Shown: positions 11,672-20,896 of the stretch, in pieces
Layout: every line of letters starts with the position of its first letter
Position numbering within the stretch: position 1 is the stretch's first letter
Origin: an uncultured Microbacterium sp.
GTDB taxonomy: Bacteria; Actinomycetota; Actinomycetes; Actinomycetales; Microbacteriaceae
DNA length: 64,000 nucleotides
Direction of reading: 5' to 3'
NCBI GenBank assembly: GCA_937988695.1
Contig: CALKHM010000104.1
Span: forward strand, 1-64,000
Program-made: the position numbers and the translations under genes
The notes under the pieces: generated by a model
What the model was told of the DNA's origin: nothing
Database searches by the model: none
The model's input: the letters and a program-made list of their open reading frames with translations, nothing else

Positions 11672-12595
11672 TCAGCCCGGCCACGGCAGTACGATCGCGA
11701 GCAGCAGGACGAACGAGGCGACGGCGAGCGCCGCCCGCCCGCGCCCGAGCCCCGACTCCGCCTGCTGGGCCGGCGGATGCCCGGTGCCAGCGAAGGCCCA
11801 GGCGATGAACGCCCACATGAGCCAGTGGCGCGAGTAGAACAGGCCGGCCGCGACCATCAGCGCGATGACCGCCCGCCCGAGGATGGCCGCTCGGCGGCCA
11901 CCGAGCAGGGCGTAGGCGATGTGGCCACCATCGAGCTGCCCGACCGGCGCGAGATTCAGCGCCGTCACCACGAGGCCGATCCAGCCGGCGAAGGCGAGCG
12001 CACCGAGCTGCACGGCCTCCTGCGGCGAGGCGCCGGTGACGAGCGTATAGATCGCGCCCAGGAGAAATGACGACGCGGGCGTGATGCCGCCGTGCACGGC
12101 GACCGCCTCGCCGCGCAGTCCGACGGCGAGCGCGACCAGCGTGGCGGCAAGCCCGGCGAGCGGACCGGCGACCGCGATGTCGAACGTGGCGGCTCGATCG
12201 CGCGCGACGCTCCGCATCCGGATGAACGCCCCGAAGGTGCCCAGGAAGACCGGCGCGGGGATGAAATATGGGAGCGTGACGTCCACGCCGCGGCGGCGCG
12301 CGACCACGTAGTGCCCGAGCTCGTGGATGCCGAGGATGCCGACCAACGCGAGCGCGTACGGCACACCGAGCAACCACCGCGTCGGCTCGGCCACGAGGTC
12401 GACGCCCTGATGCAGCGCCCCGGCCCACGTGGTCGTGACGAGCGTCGCCAGGAAGAGGACCGCCGGCCACGGCGAGGCCGCTCGATGGCGGCCGCCGGAC
12501 GGCACCCCCGTTGCGCCGTTTCCGCCGGCGGTGCGGACATCCTCCGCGAGCGGCTGGCGCCGATACGTCTCCACGTCGGGCTCTCGCGTCATCAT
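11672..12595 (-). CDS. Site-2 protease family (M50) intramembrane metalloprotease
   Basis: A 307-residue multi-pass membrane protein. The zinc motif HELGH lies in LGIHELGHYVVARRRGVD and the third ligand in NLAPVGQLDGGH, the two hallmarks of S2P/M50 proteases that cut membrane-bound regulators. The N-terminal ~45 residues are polar. The true start is uncertain: 12595, 12616 and 12712 are in frame, and GAGGAC precedes 12595. A repeat-box promoter at 12732-12774 faces this gene. The substrate is unknown. Confidence 0.88.
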   Translation of the reverse strand: MMTREPDVETYRRQPLAEDVRTAGGNGATGVPSGGRHRAASPWPAVLFLATLVTTTWAGALHQGVDLVAEPTRWLLGVPYALALVGILGIHELGHYVVARRRGVDVTLPYFIPAPVFLGTFGAFIRMRSVARDRAATFDIAVAGPLAGLAATLVALAVGLRGEAVAVHGGITPASSFLLGAIYTLVTGASPQEAVQLGALAFAGWIGLVVTALNLAPVGQLDGGHIAYALLGGRRAAILGRAVIALMVAAGLFYSRHWLMWAFIAWAFAGTGHPPAQQAESGLGRGRAALAVASFVLLLAIVLPWPG

Positions 12596-12731
12596 GTCCT
12601 CGCGTCCTCGTGCCATTTTGCCTCGCATCACCGGGACTCGTCGCGTCCGGAGACCAGCCGTCGGCCCGCCAGCAATCCCTACGAGCCAGGCGGAGCAGCG
12701 TCCAGTCCCCATCGCAGCCGCTGGTATGCGA

Positions 12732-12774
12732 AGGATGCCAGCGCAAGATGAACGTCACCTGAGGACGGTCTGAG
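12732..12774 (-). promoter_or_regulatory. Triple-repeat box and -10, upstream of site-2 protease
   Basis: Read on the minus strand: CTCAG (12774-12770), CTCAG (12763-12759) and TTCAT (12752-12748) at 11-bp spacing, 10 bp, then CATCCT at 12737-12732. Same geometry as the GAPDH promoter. Confidence 0.7.
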
Positions 12775-12863
12775 AACATCGCAACCTCACGCCGCACCCG
12801 GGGGCGGGCAGCGCGGTACGATCACTCGATGGCCGCACGAGGATGATCGGGACCATCGGGCCC

Positions 12864-15800
12864 TCATCCGCCCGGAGCGGGTGGGCCGTGACGGGTCAGC
12901 GACACCGACCGGGTAGCGCCAGGTGGCAGCACGACCCGCTCGTCATCGACCACGAGCGTGACTTCCGCGGCGGCGCACGGCGCGCTCGTGACGGTGAGCG
13001 CGGCCGGCGTCAGGTCGACCGACAGTGTGTGCCCGCGGTAGCGCAGTTGGAAGGAGAGGCGCCGGAGCTCGTCCGGAAGCGCCGGGTGGAAGCGAAGCTC
13101 GCCGCCGCGCAGCTCGAGCCCCGTGTAGCAGCGTTGCAGCAGGTCCACCGTGCCGGCCATCGCGCCCAGGTGGATCCCCTCGGCCGTGGTTCCGCCCTGG
13201 ATGTCGTCGACGTCGCTGCGCAGCGCCTCGGCGAAGAGCGGCCAGGAGCGGCGCCGTGCCGAGCGGGCGAGCACCCAAGCGTGCACGACCCCGCTCAGGG
13301 TGGAGCCTTCCGAGGTCCGCCGCAGGTAGTAGTCGATCGTCCGCGGGATCATGGCGCTATCGAAGCCATAGCCGAGCCGGGCTAAGAGCTCCACCAGCTC
13401 GTCGGCCGAGAAGAGGTAGAAGAGCATGAGCATGTCGGCCTGCTTCGCCGCCTTGTAGCGATTGGGCGAGTCTCCCTCCGCCTCGAGGATCAGGTCGAGG
13501 CGCCGGATGTTGCCGTAGCGGCGGCGGTACCCTTCCCAGTCGAGCTCCTGGAGCGCGTCGTAACCCTCGAACTGGCTCGGGATGCCGTCGTCGTGGAAGG
13601 GCAGGAACAGCTTGCGGCTCACGTCCTCCCACCGCTCCAGCTCCTCCCGCTCGATGCCGAGCGTCTCGCGCAGCTCGCGTCCGCGGTCCGCCGGGAGGAG
13701 CTCGGACACCTCGAGAGCGCGCGCGAGACACCAGCTGGCCATCACGTTGGTGTACGTATTGTTGTCCAGCCCCGGCTGGTCGCTCTCGGGATAGCGGTCG
13801 TGGAACTCGTCGGGCCCGAGGACGCCACGGATGTCGTAGCGGCCACGCACCTCGTTCCACTGCGCGATGCTCACCCAGAAGCGGGCGATCTCGAGCAGGA
13901 GCTCGGCGCCGTACGCGTAGAGGAACTCGGCGTCGCCCGTGGCCTGGTAGTACTGCCAGACATTGTAGGCGACGGCGGCCCCAACGTGCCGCTGCAGGTG
14001 CGTGTCGTCCCGGATCCAGCGCCCGGAGCGCGGGTTGAGGAACATCACGTCCGTCTCCTCGCGCCCGTTGCTGCCGCTCTGCCAGGGGAACATGGCGCCC
14101 CGGTAGCCGGCCGCGCGCGCCGCCCAGCGGGCCTCGGGCAGCCGGCGATAGCGGTAGAGCAGCAGCGCGCGGGCGAGCATGGGCAGGCGCAGGCCGAGGA
14201 AGGGGAAGATGAACAGCTCGTCCCAGAAGACGTGGCCGCGGTAGCCCTCACCGTGCCACCCGCGCGCCGGCACGCCGACGTCGAGCTCCATGGTGTGCGA
14301 GGAGGCGGTCTGCAGCAGGTGGAAGACGTGGAGACGCACGACGAGGTGCGTGCGGTGAGCGGCGTCCGCGTCGATCTCCACGGCGTCCAGGTCGCAGCGG
14401 TCCCAGAGCTGCGCCCAGGCCAGCCCGTGGCTCGTGACGAGCTCGTCGAACGAGCCGGCGCGCGCCAGCGTGGTCCGCGCCTCCGTGACGCTGTCGGCGC
14501 TCGCGCGGTCGCGGGACGTGTGGATCGCCACGAGCTTCTCCACCTCCACCCGCTCGCCGGCGGCGAGATCCAGCACGAGATCCTGGCCAACGCGGGCGGG
14601 CTCGCGCACGACCCGCCGCTCGATCATGCCAGCGTGCTCGCCGGCGGCCACTCGGAGCCGGGCGGCGAGTACGAGGCGCAGCTGGGACTGGGTGGTCTCG
14701 GCCTCCAGCAGCACGGTCTCGGCATCCGGCGCAGAGGTGGCGTGCACGCGCACGTGCGCGCCGTCGAACGGGCGGTAGCGCAGCACGCCGGCGTTGCTGA
14801 CCCGTCCGTCGAGGAGTGCGCGCACGGTGAGCCGGCCCGTCCAGCTGCCGGCAGTGATGGCCACGTGTTGGCCGGCCAGGTGCCGCTCGCGCATGTGCAC
14901 GAACCGACGCTCGACGAGCTGCGTCTCCCGACCGCGCGAGTCACGCACGGTCACACGGCGTTCGTACACGCCGCAGCGCAGATCGAGCGACTGCCGATAC
15001 GCCAGGATCTCGACGCGCCGCAGGTCCAGCCAGTCGCCATCGTCGATCCGGAAGGTCAGCGGGAGCCAGTTGGGCAGGTTGGCGAGGTCCTCGTGCTCGA
15101 CCGGCCGCCCGTCGATCATCGAGGTGAGGCGATTGTAGCCGCCGGCGAGATAGGAGCCCGGGTAGTGCACATCGTCCGCGTCCGACTCCGCCGCCGCGCC
15201 GCGGGTGACGAAGTAGCCGTTGCCGAGCGCGAGCAGCGTCTCGCGCCGCGGCTCGAGCGCGGGGTCGAATTCCTCGTAGACGAGGATCCACGGGTCCGGC
15301 GTGCTCGCCGCGTCGGCAGCGATCCCGGTGCCACGTCCTTCAGGTCGCCGGGGGCGCTCCTGTGCGTCGGGTCCGGCGACCTCGCTCTCGGCGACCTCGA
15401 TCCACGAGAGATCCGGCACCACGACGTCGGCGCCATGTGCGAGCAGCGCCTCGCGCTGCCCCACCTGCCCGGCATGGTCCACGCCGACGACGAGACCGAA
15501 GCCGCCCGCGCGTCCGGCCTCCACGCCCGCCATCGCGTCCTCGACCACGACCGCGCGATCCGCCGCCACCACCCCCAACCGCCGCGCGGCTTCGTGGAAG
15601 GTGTCGGGCGCGGGTTTGCCCCGCAGGCCCAACTCCTGCCGGTCGTGCCCGTCGACCGTCGCGTCGAACAGCGACGAGAGTTGGGTCACGCGCAGGATCT
15701 CGACACTGTTCCGGCTCGCGGTCACCAGCGCGGTCCTGATCCCGAGCGCACGCAGACGGTGGATGAGGCCGACCGTGGCCGGATAGACCTCGACGCCGTG

Positions 15801-16175
15801 GCTGCGGACGTGGTCGAGGAAGAGACGGTTCTTGCGCGCGCCGAGACCGTACACCGTGTCCCGGTCGGCACCGTCGCCGGGACTCCCCTCCGGCAACGCG
15901 ATGCCACGCGCTGCCAGGAAGCTGCGGATCCCGTCGTGGCGTGGCCGGCCGTCCATGTACGTCCGGTAGTCCTGAGGCGCGAAGGGCACGAGCGGGAGGC
16001 CCTCCTCCCGGGCGCGCTTCTCCAGGAAGTCGTCGAACATCCGCGTCCACGCCGCGGCGTGGACGCTGGCCGTGTCGGTCACCACGCCATCGAGATCGAA
16101 CAGGACGGCGTCGAATCGCTCCGGCGTGACCAGGACGACATCTGGACCATCTTCGATGTTCCGCTGGCTGCTCAT
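12864..16175 (-). CDS. Beta-phosphoglucomutase (HAD) / GH65 disaccharide phosphorylase fusion
   Basis: A 1103-residue fusion. Residues ~20-250 are a HAD-type beta-phosphoglucomutase: nucleophile FDLDGVVTD, LVTAS, KPAPD and VVEDAMAGVEAG. Residues ~300-1090 are a glycoside hydrolase family 65 phosphorylase with catalytic E790 in LGPDEFHDRYPESD. GH65 enzymes phosphorolyse trehalose, maltose or kojibiose with inversion to beta-glucose 1-phosphate, which the HAD domain would convert to glucose 6-phosphate, so both steps are joined. The exact disaccharide cannot be assigned. The start at 16175 has GGAGAG upstream. No repeat box is seen on its side of the intergenic region. Confidence 0.92.
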   Translation of the reverse strand: MSSQRNIEDGPDVVLVTPERFDAVLFDLDGVVTDTASVHAAAWTRMFDDFLEKRAREEGLPLVPFAPQDYRTYMDGRPRHDGIRSFLAARGIALPEGSPGDGADRDTVYGLGARKNRLFLDHVRSHGVEVYPATVGLIHRLRALGIRTALVTASRNSVEILRVTQLSSLFDATVDGHDRQELGLRGKPAPDTFHEAARRLGVVAADRAVVVEDAMAGVEAGRAGGFGLVVGVDHAGQVGQREALLAHGADVVVPDLSWIEVAESEVAGPDAQERPRRPEGRGTGIAADAASTPDPWILVYEEFDPALEPRRETLLALGNGYFVTRGAAAESDADDVHYPGSYLAGGYNRLTSMIDGRPVEHEDLANLPNWLPLTFRIDDGDWLDLRRVEILAYRQSLDLRCGVYERRVTVRDSRGRETQLVERRFVHMRERHLAGQHVAITAGSWTGRLTVRALLDGRVSNAGVLRYRPFDGAHVRVHATSAPDAETVLLEAETTQSQLRLVLAARLRVAAGEHAGMIERRVVREPARVGQDLVLDLAAGERVEVEKLVAIHTSRDRASADSVTEARTTLARAGSFDELVTSHGLAWAQLWDRCDLDAVEIDADAAHRTHLVVRLHVFHLLQTASSHTMELDVGVPARGWHGEGYRGHVFWDELFIFPFLGLRLPMLARALLLYRYRRLPEARWAARAAGYRGAMFPWQSGSNGREETDVMFLNPRSGRWIRDDTHLQRHVGAAVAYNVWQYYQATGDAEFLYAYGAELLLEIARFWVSIAQWNEVRGRYDIRGVLGPDEFHDRYPESDQPGLDNNTYTNVMASWCLARALEVSELLPADRGRELRETLGIEREELERWEDVSRKLFLPFHDDGIPSQFEGYDALQELDWEGYRRRYGNIRRLDLILEAEGDSPNRYKAAKQADMLMLFYLFSADELVELLARLGYGFDSAMIPRTIDYYLRRTSEGSTLSGVVHAWVLARSARRRSWPLFAEALRSDVDDIQGGTTAEGIHLGAMAGTVDLLQRCYTGLELRGGELRFHPALPDELRRLSFQLRYRGHTLSVDLTPAALTVTSAPCAAAEVTLVVDDERVVLPPGATRSVSLTRHGPPAPGG

Positions 16176-16353
16176 CGGCGTCTCTCTCCAAACGGTAGCT
16201 GAGTGGCGTGGCACCCTCGGCGGCCCTGCCATCGGCCGCCTTCTCGATGGGGCCGAGAGGTGGACCCTCGTGGGTGAGCTCTCGGGTCACGTGCCGTTCA
16301 CGACGCAACAGCGCTGCCAGGCGTCGTGCGAGGCCGCCGGCGTGTCGGGTTCT

Positions 16354-16396
16354 CTCACGCGGCATTCACGTCGCGTTCAGGCAGCGACAGCATTCT
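16354..16396 (+). promoter_or_regulatory. Triple-repeat box and -10, upstream of PEP-synthase relic
   Basis: CTCAC (16354), TTCAC (16365) and TTCAG (16376) at 11-bp spacing, 10 bp, then CATTCT at 16391-16396. It faces the truncated ppsA start at 16496 and the transporter operon behind it. Confidence 0.7.
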
Positions 16397-16495
16397 CCCG
16401 CGTGGACACTAGCATGGCTACGACGCCGAGCTGTGGTGCGCTCGAGCGCTCAGCGCGAGCCGCGGTGTCCACGATCCACATGGGGGAAGGTGACG

Positions 16496-16582
16496 ATGAC
16501 CGATTCCTGGATTCTCTCGTTCGACGGCCTCGGCCTCGCCGACGTGCCACGGGTTGGCGGGATTCACGCCCTTCGTGGGTAG
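16496..16582 (+). pseudogene. ppsA: Truncated phosphoenolpyruvate synthase (N-terminal remnant)
   Basis: Twenty-eight codons beginning MTDSWILSFDGLGLADV, then PRVGG, then a stop. PEP synthase characteristically starts with a similar strand followed by VGGKNASLGEM; here identity ends right at VGG. The fragment keeps a purine-rich ribosome site (GGGGGAAGG) and a repeat-box promoter, but the remaining ~750 residues are gone. This suggests a deletion joined the start of ppsA to another sequence. Recognition rests on a short motif, so confidence is moderate. Confidence 0.6.
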
Positions 16583-16748
16583 CCTCAGGGCCTTCGGGAC
16601 GGGCAACATCATCGCCCCGCTTTATCTGCTCGCTGGCGCGACGACCCTCGGACTGGTCGGACGGGAAGCCGAGATCCTCCGCCGCACTCTCGCGGTCTGG
16701 CTCGTCTTCACCCCTGCCGGGGGCCTGCTCGTGTGCGTATTCCGGTGA
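16554..16748 (+). CDS. Possible small membrane protein upstream of EamA transporter
   Basis: A 64-residue hydrophobic frame (TTG start, no clear ribosome site) with two membrane-like stretches around NIIAPLYLLAGATTLGLVG and LAVWLVFTPAGGLLVCVF. Its stop overlaps a GTG of the EamA gene (GTGA). It overlaps the ppsA fragment in another frame and may be a remnant of a longer membrane protein. Confidence 0.4.
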   Translation: MAGFTPFVGSLRAFGTGNIIAPLYLLAGATTLGLVGREAEILRRTLAVWLVFTPAGGLLVCVFR

Positions 16749-17743
16749 CCGCCGGCCCTGCGACTCCACAGGCGACGCCTCGGTGGGTGCGCTGGTCGGC
16801 GCTCCTGGCCGTGACCGCGCTCACCGCCGTGTGCTACGTCTTGATCAAGATCGGCCTCGCGGACGCCCCGCCGCTCGTCTTCGGCGCCCTGCGTGCCCTG
16901 ATCGCCGGCGTCGTCCTGCTGGCCGTCGCCGCATCGCTGCGGGTACCCTTCAGGCCGGCGGTAAGCGACGCTTGGCCGCTCGCCCTGCTGGCCGTCACGG
17001 CCACTACCGTGACCTACGGGGCCATGTTTGCGAGCCCCGCGCAAATGGGGGCAGGGCTCGCCTCGGTGCTCGGCAACGTGCAGCCGCTGCTCGTCCTCAT
17101 ACTCGGTGCTCTCGTCCTCGGTGAGCGGCTCACACGGGGCAAGATGCTGGCGCTGGCGACCGGGCTCGCGGGGGTAGGGTTGATCCTCTATCCGGCGTTC
17201 ACCGCCCCGGCCGATGCCGGTGGCATTGGCAGTGTAACGACCGTGGGCGCCGTGCTGGCCCTCGGCGCTTCGGCCGGGGCGGCAGCCGGGAGTGTCATCG
17301 TGAAGCGCATCCGGGTGCGGCCGGGGCTCGTCGCCCTCACCGGGTGGCAACTCGTGATCGGGAGCGTCCCGCTCCTGATCCTGGCGGCGCTGCAACCGGG
17401 CGGCCTCACGATCCAGTGGACACCGACTTTCACCCTCGTGCTCCTCTTCCTGGCACTCCTGGGGACCGCGCTGCCGACCACGCTCTGGTTCTGGCTGCTG
17501 CAGGGCGAGGATGCCGGCCGGCTCTCGATGTTCCTCTTCCTGATTCCGGTGCTCGGCCTCGGGCTCGGCGCCGTCGCCTTCGGTGAGCGGGTCGGTGTGC
17601 TCGAGGGGGCCGGCGTGACCGTCATCGTGCCCGGCCTGCTCGCCGTGTCACGCGAGATGCGCCACGCCCCGTCGGCGAGTGCGTCGGCGAGTCCGCTGGA
17701 GGGCGCGCTGGTGGACCCGTGCGACCGTCCGCATTGTCCGTGA
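16745..17743 (+). CDS. EamA/DMT-family transporter
   Basis: About 332 residues with ten predicted membrane helices in two EamA repeats (about 15-140 and 155-300), typical of drug/metabolite transporters. Internal signatures include LGNVQPLLVLILGALVLGE and LIPVLGLGLGAVAFGERVG, the paired end-of-repeat motifs. The start is GTG 16745, overlapping the upstream stop, or GTG 16733. A Ser/Ala-rich, low-complexity tail (SASASAS) ends the protein. The substrate is unknown. A repeat-box promoter at 16354 could drive it. Confidence 0.88.
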   Translation: MTAGPATPQATPRWVRWSALLAVTALTAVCYVLIKIGLADAPPLVFGALRALIAGVVLLAVAASLRVPFRPAVSDAWPLALLAVTATTVTYGAMFASPAQMGAGLASVLGNVQPLLVLILGALVLGERLTRGKMLALATGLAGVGLILYPAFTAPADAGGIGSVTTVGAVLALGASAGAAAGSVIVKRIRVRPGLVALTGWQLVIGSVPLLILAALQPGGLTIQWTPTFTLVLLFLALLGTALPTTLWFWLLQGEDAGRLSMFLFLIPVLGLGLGAVAFGERVGVLEGAGVTVIVPGLLAVSREMRHAPSASASASPLEGALVDPCDRPHCP

Positions 17744-17750
17744 CCGTCCG

Positions 17751-17793
17751 CTCAGCCGAGCCACAGGTGGGGCTCAGCTTCCGGCGCGATGCT
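17751..17793 (+). promoter_or_regulatory. Triple-repeat box and -10, upstream of second UspA gene
   Basis: CTCAG (17751), CACAG (17762) and CTCAG (17773) at 11-bp spacing, then after 10 bp GATGCT at 17788-17793. The weakest copy (CACAG) is in the middle. The UspA start is ~150 bases downstream. Confidence 0.65.
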
Positions 17794-17892
17794 GACACCG
17801 GCGGGTCCGCGCACCATCGGCACCGACGTGGCCGACGGGCGATCCCGCCCCCTCGCCGCTCGCCGGTGCATGACGCCACCACATGACGGCAT

Positions 17893-17930
17893 ACCAGCGA
17901 ACCGATACCAGCGAACCGATACCAGCGATA
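17893..17930. repeat. 14-bp tandem repeat in UspA leader
   Basis: ACCAGCGAACCGAT occurs at 17893-17906 and 17907-17920 with a partial third copy to 17930. It sits in the 5' leader between the repeat-box promoter and the ribosome site of the UspA gene. Confidence 0.9.
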
Positions 17931-17946
17931 GAAGACGGAGGACGTG

Positions 17947-18996
17947 ATGCACACATCAATCATGGTTCCCCTCGACGGCTCGTCACGGAGCGATGCGGCC
18001 ATCCCCGTGGCCGCCACCCTCGCGAAGCAGTCAGGCGCGACCCTGGAGCTGGTCCATGTCGACACGCCGCTGGCCAATCCCGGGCGGGCGTCTATGGTCG
18101 ACCTCCGGGGTGATGACGCGGAGCCGGGCGCGTGGCGGGCCCAGTTCGAGACTGCCGCCACCCGGCTGTGGGAGACGAGCGGCATCGCCGCGGTGGCGAC
18201 GCTCCTCACGGGACCGGCCATCGCCACGCTGGAGATGCACGTCGCCGCGCGCGCGCCCGACCTCATCGTCATGACCACACACGGCCTCGGCGGGCCGGGG
18301 CGCTTCCTCGTCGGGAGCGTCGCCGATGCCCTGCTCCGGCGCACCGGCGTGCCGATCCTCCTCGTCCGCCGTCCGGCAGTCGCCGCAAACGATCGTAGCG
18401 CGGGTAGCCACAGCGTCGATGGCCATACCATTCATGATCGGCCGGGGTTCCGACACGTGCTCATCCCGCTCGACGGCTCCGAGCGCGCCGAAGCGATCGT
18501 CCCGCACGCCGTCGCACTCGGCGAGCCCGACACCACGGAATTCACGCTCCTGACCGTGATCGTCCCCCTGCGCGTGACGGCCAATCGTACGACGGCGGAT
18601 CGTGCAGCGGCCGATCGTGTGTTGGACACCACGCCGGCCTCTCCTCATCCACCCGGACGGCACTGGGACGGGCCGCTCGACGTCATCGAGCGGCGCGAGC
18701 GGGAGGCGAGCGCGTACCTGGAGCAGATCGCCACCGAGCTCCGGCAATGCAGCATGACCGTGACCACGCACGTCGTCGTGCACGAGCAGGCAGCACAGGC
18801 GATCCTCAACGTGGCCGCCGAATGCCGCGCGGACGTCATCGCCATCGCCACGCACGGCCGGCACCCGCTGCCGCGGTGGGTGATAGGCAGTGTCGCCGAC
18901 CGGATCGTGGGCGGTACGGATGTACCGGTCCTCGTCTTCCGCCCACGGCCAGCAGAGGCTCGCGATCGGAGTGCCGGGATCTCTGCGACACCGTAA
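17947..18996 (+). CDS. Tandem-domain universal stress protein (second copy)
   Basis: A 349-residue protein with two UspA domains. The nucleotide loops are THGLGGPGRFLVGS and, in domain two, THGRHPLPRWVIGS, where the second Gly of the G-x2-G pattern is replaced, so ATP binding there may be weakened. A repetitive Asp/Arg/Thr insert (around TANRTTADRAAADRV) separates elements of domain two. ATG 17947 is behind GGAGG at 17937-17941. It is a paralogue of the 9969-10979 protein, and both belong to the stress part of the island. Confidence 0.92.
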   Translation: MHTSIMVPLDGSSRSDAAIPVAATLAKQSGATLELVHVDTPLANPGRASMVDLRGDDAEPGAWRAQFETAATRLWETSGIAAVATLLTGPAIATLEMHVAARAPDLIVMTTHGLGGPGRFLVGSVADALLRRTGVPILLVRRPAVAANDRSAGSHSVDGHTIHDRPGFRHVLIPLDGSERAEAIVPHAVALGEPDTTEFTLLTVIVPLRVTANRTTADRAAADRVLDTTPASPHPPGRHWDGPLDVIERREREASAYLEQIATELRQCSMTVTTHVVVHEQAAQAILNVAAECRADVIAIATHGRHPLPRWVIGSVADRIVGGTDVPVLVFRPRPAEARDRSAGISATP

Positions 18997-19137
18997 CGCC
19001 GAGCGGCGCTTCGCCGATCGACCTGCGTCGGCGGGTCTCGCGAGCGGCGGTCGCCCGGTGATCGCCGATTGCGCTTTTCACCGGCTGCCCGGCCCGCCTG
19101 GCGAGTGGCGGTCGGGCGGATCGGGACGCGACGCGGA

Positions 19138-20724
19138 TCAGGAGGCCCGACGGCGTGCCCGGTCGTGACATGCGCGCTGGTACACGCTCTGATACTGTTC
19201 CACCGACCCTTCCCACCCGAAGTCCCGCGCCATGGCCGCACGAACGAGGCGCCGCCAGGCCATCGGCTCGCGGCGGTGGTCCAGCGCCCGCCGCAGCGCC
19301 GCCACGAGGCCGTCCGGCGTGTACTCGTCGAACAGAAACCCCGTGACGCCATCCTCGATGGTGTCGGCCAACCCTCCCACCCGGTGGGCGACCGGGATCG
19401 TCCCGTAGCGTTGGGCGCGCATCTGCGTGAGGCCGCAGGGCTCGTAGCGCGACGGCATCAGCAGCAGGTCGGCGCCCGCCATGAGGACGTGCTCCAGCCG
19501 GTCGTGAAACGTGAGCCGGACGGCCACACGGTCCGGCCGCGCGGCGGCGAGGGCCGCGAGCCGCCGCGCGTACTCCGGCTCCCCTTCCCCGAGCACGACG
19601 AGCTGCACCGGGAACTCCGCCGGCACATCGGCTGCGAGCAGGAGGTCCAGCCCCTTCTGCGCGGCCAGCCGGGCGCAGACGGCGACGACCGGGGTCGCCG
19701 CGGCCTCGGGGAGGCCGAACGTCCGCTGGAGCGCCGCCTTGCACTGTCGCTTGCCAGCGAGACCGCCCGCGTCGTACCGGGCCGCGATGTCGGGATCGCG
19801 CGCCGGGTTCCAGACGTCCTGGTCGATGCCGTTGGTGATGCCGACCAGCCGGTCCTCGAGCGCGGCGAAGGCGCCATGCAGTCCGAAGCCGGTGTCGGGC
19901 GCGCACAGCTCGCGCGCATGGGTCGGGCTCACGGTCACGACCGCGTCGGCGAACGCCATGCCCCCCTTGAGCAGGTTCACGCGGCCGTACCACTCGAGGA
20001 GCCGCCAGTCGTAGAGCCACGCGGGGAGGCCGAGCCGCTGCAGCGTCTCGGGGGCGCAGTGCCCCTGATACCCCGCGTTGTGAACCGACAGGACGCTGGC
20101 GAGGCGCCGGTGGAACGACTCCTTCCCCCAGTCGGTGCGCAGGTAGACCGGTGCGAGGGCGGTGTGCCAGTCGTGGGCATGCACGACGCGCGCTTCTGGG
20201 GCGACCCAGGGCAGGATGGAGAGTGCCGCGCGGCAAAATAGCGCGAAACGCCATGGGTTGTCCGGGTAATCCGTCCCTCCCTCGCCGTAGAGCCCCGGCC
20301 GGTCGAAGGCCTCCGGGAGATCCAGGAAGAGGACGCGCTCGGGCCCGGAGCCCTCGGCCTCGTCCAGGGCGGCCTCGAAGATCCGGGCGTGGGTCGACCA
20401 GCCCGCGAGCTCCACGGTGAAGCGCGGCCCGACCGGCTGGAGGTGCGGGACCCTGTCGCGCACGGTACGGTAGAGAGGCATCAGCACGGTCACCGACTGG
20501 CCGGCGGCACTCTGATGCCTCGCCAGCGCCGCGACCGCCTCCCCCAAACCCCCAGTTCGCGCGAACGGCCAGCATTCGGCCGTCAGGTGCACGATGCCGC
20601 CGGGCGGGCCGGCAGGCGGCCAGACGGGCGGGCGTGGCATGGCCGGGAGCGTTACGACGCGCGCCCCCGGGAGCGAGGGGCGGATGGCCGGCACGGTTGG
20701 CGCGCGGTACAGAGCGGATTTCAT
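19138..20724 (-). CDS. glgA: Glycogen synthase (GT5)
   Basis: About 528 residues. The enzyme adds glucose from ADP- (or UDP-) glucose to glycogen. The N-terminal sugar-nucleotide motif is ECWPFARTGGLGEAV (RTGGL replacing the usual KTGGL), followed by VVHAHDWHTAL, VLSVHNAGYQG, VSPTHARE, ITNGID, the RLAAQKG donor loop and the SRYEPCGLTQM acceptor region, all in GT5 order. The start is uncertain (20724 chosen; the frame stays open to 20772). A repeat-box promoter faces it at 20796-20838. With glucan phosphorylase and GH57 nearby, it completes a store-and-release cycle. Confidence 0.93.
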   Translation of the reverse strand: MKSALYRAPTVPAIRPSLPGARVVTLPAMPRPPVWPPAGPPGGIVHLTAECWPFARTGGLGEAVAALARHQSAAGQSVTVLMPLYRTVRDRVPHLQPVGPRFTVELAGWSTHARIFEAALDEAEGSGPERVLFLDLPEAFDRPGLYGEGGTDYPDNPWRFALFCRAALSILPWVAPEARVVHAHDWHTALAPVYLRTDWGKESFHRRLASVLSVHNAGYQGHCAPETLQRLGLPAWLYDWRLLEWYGRVNLLKGGMAFADAVVTVSPTHARELCAPDTGFGLHGAFAALEDRLVGITNGIDQDVWNPARDPDIAARYDAGGLAGKRQCKAALQRTFGLPEAAATPVVAVCARLAAQKGLDLLLAADVPAEFPVQLVVLGEGEPEYARRLAALAAARPDRVAVRLTFHDRLEHVLMAGADLLLMPSRYEPCGLTQMRAQRYGTIPVAHRVGGLADTIEDGVTGFLFDEYTPDGLVAALRRALDHRREPMAWRRLVRAAMARDFGWEGSVEQYQSVYQRACHDRARRRAS

Positions 20725-20795
20725 GGTGCGAAGTACGAGGAGCCTACCGCTTCCCGGCGGCGACGCGAGCATCAGGAGCGCCGGATCGTTGGCGA

Positions 20796-20838
20796 ACGGT
20801 GGTCAGGCCGCCTGAAGGAGCGCTGAGGGCGGCGTGAA
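20796..20838 (-). promoter_or_regulatory. Triple-repeat box and -10, upstream of glycogen synthase
   Basis: Read on the minus strand: TTCAC (20838-20834), CTCAG (20827-20823), TTCAG (20816-20812), 10 bp, then CACCGT at 20801-20796. It is divergent from the box at 20897. Confidence 0.72.
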
Positions 20839-20896
20839 TGCTGGTGGTCCATGGAGCGCTCTACTGTTCCGGTGCTACATCGCGCTGCGTCGCTCC

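Noticed and set aside
13593..16202. Open frame of ~870 codons on the + strand opposite the GH65 fusion
   Set aside because: Antisense frame caused by high third-position GC; the product is His/Arg/Glu-rich without domains, while the minus strand encodes a full enzyme.
16285..16315. GGTCACGTGCCGTTCAC as a further repeat box near GH65
   Set aside because: Two words at 11 bp but no third copy and no matching -10 at the fixed distance.
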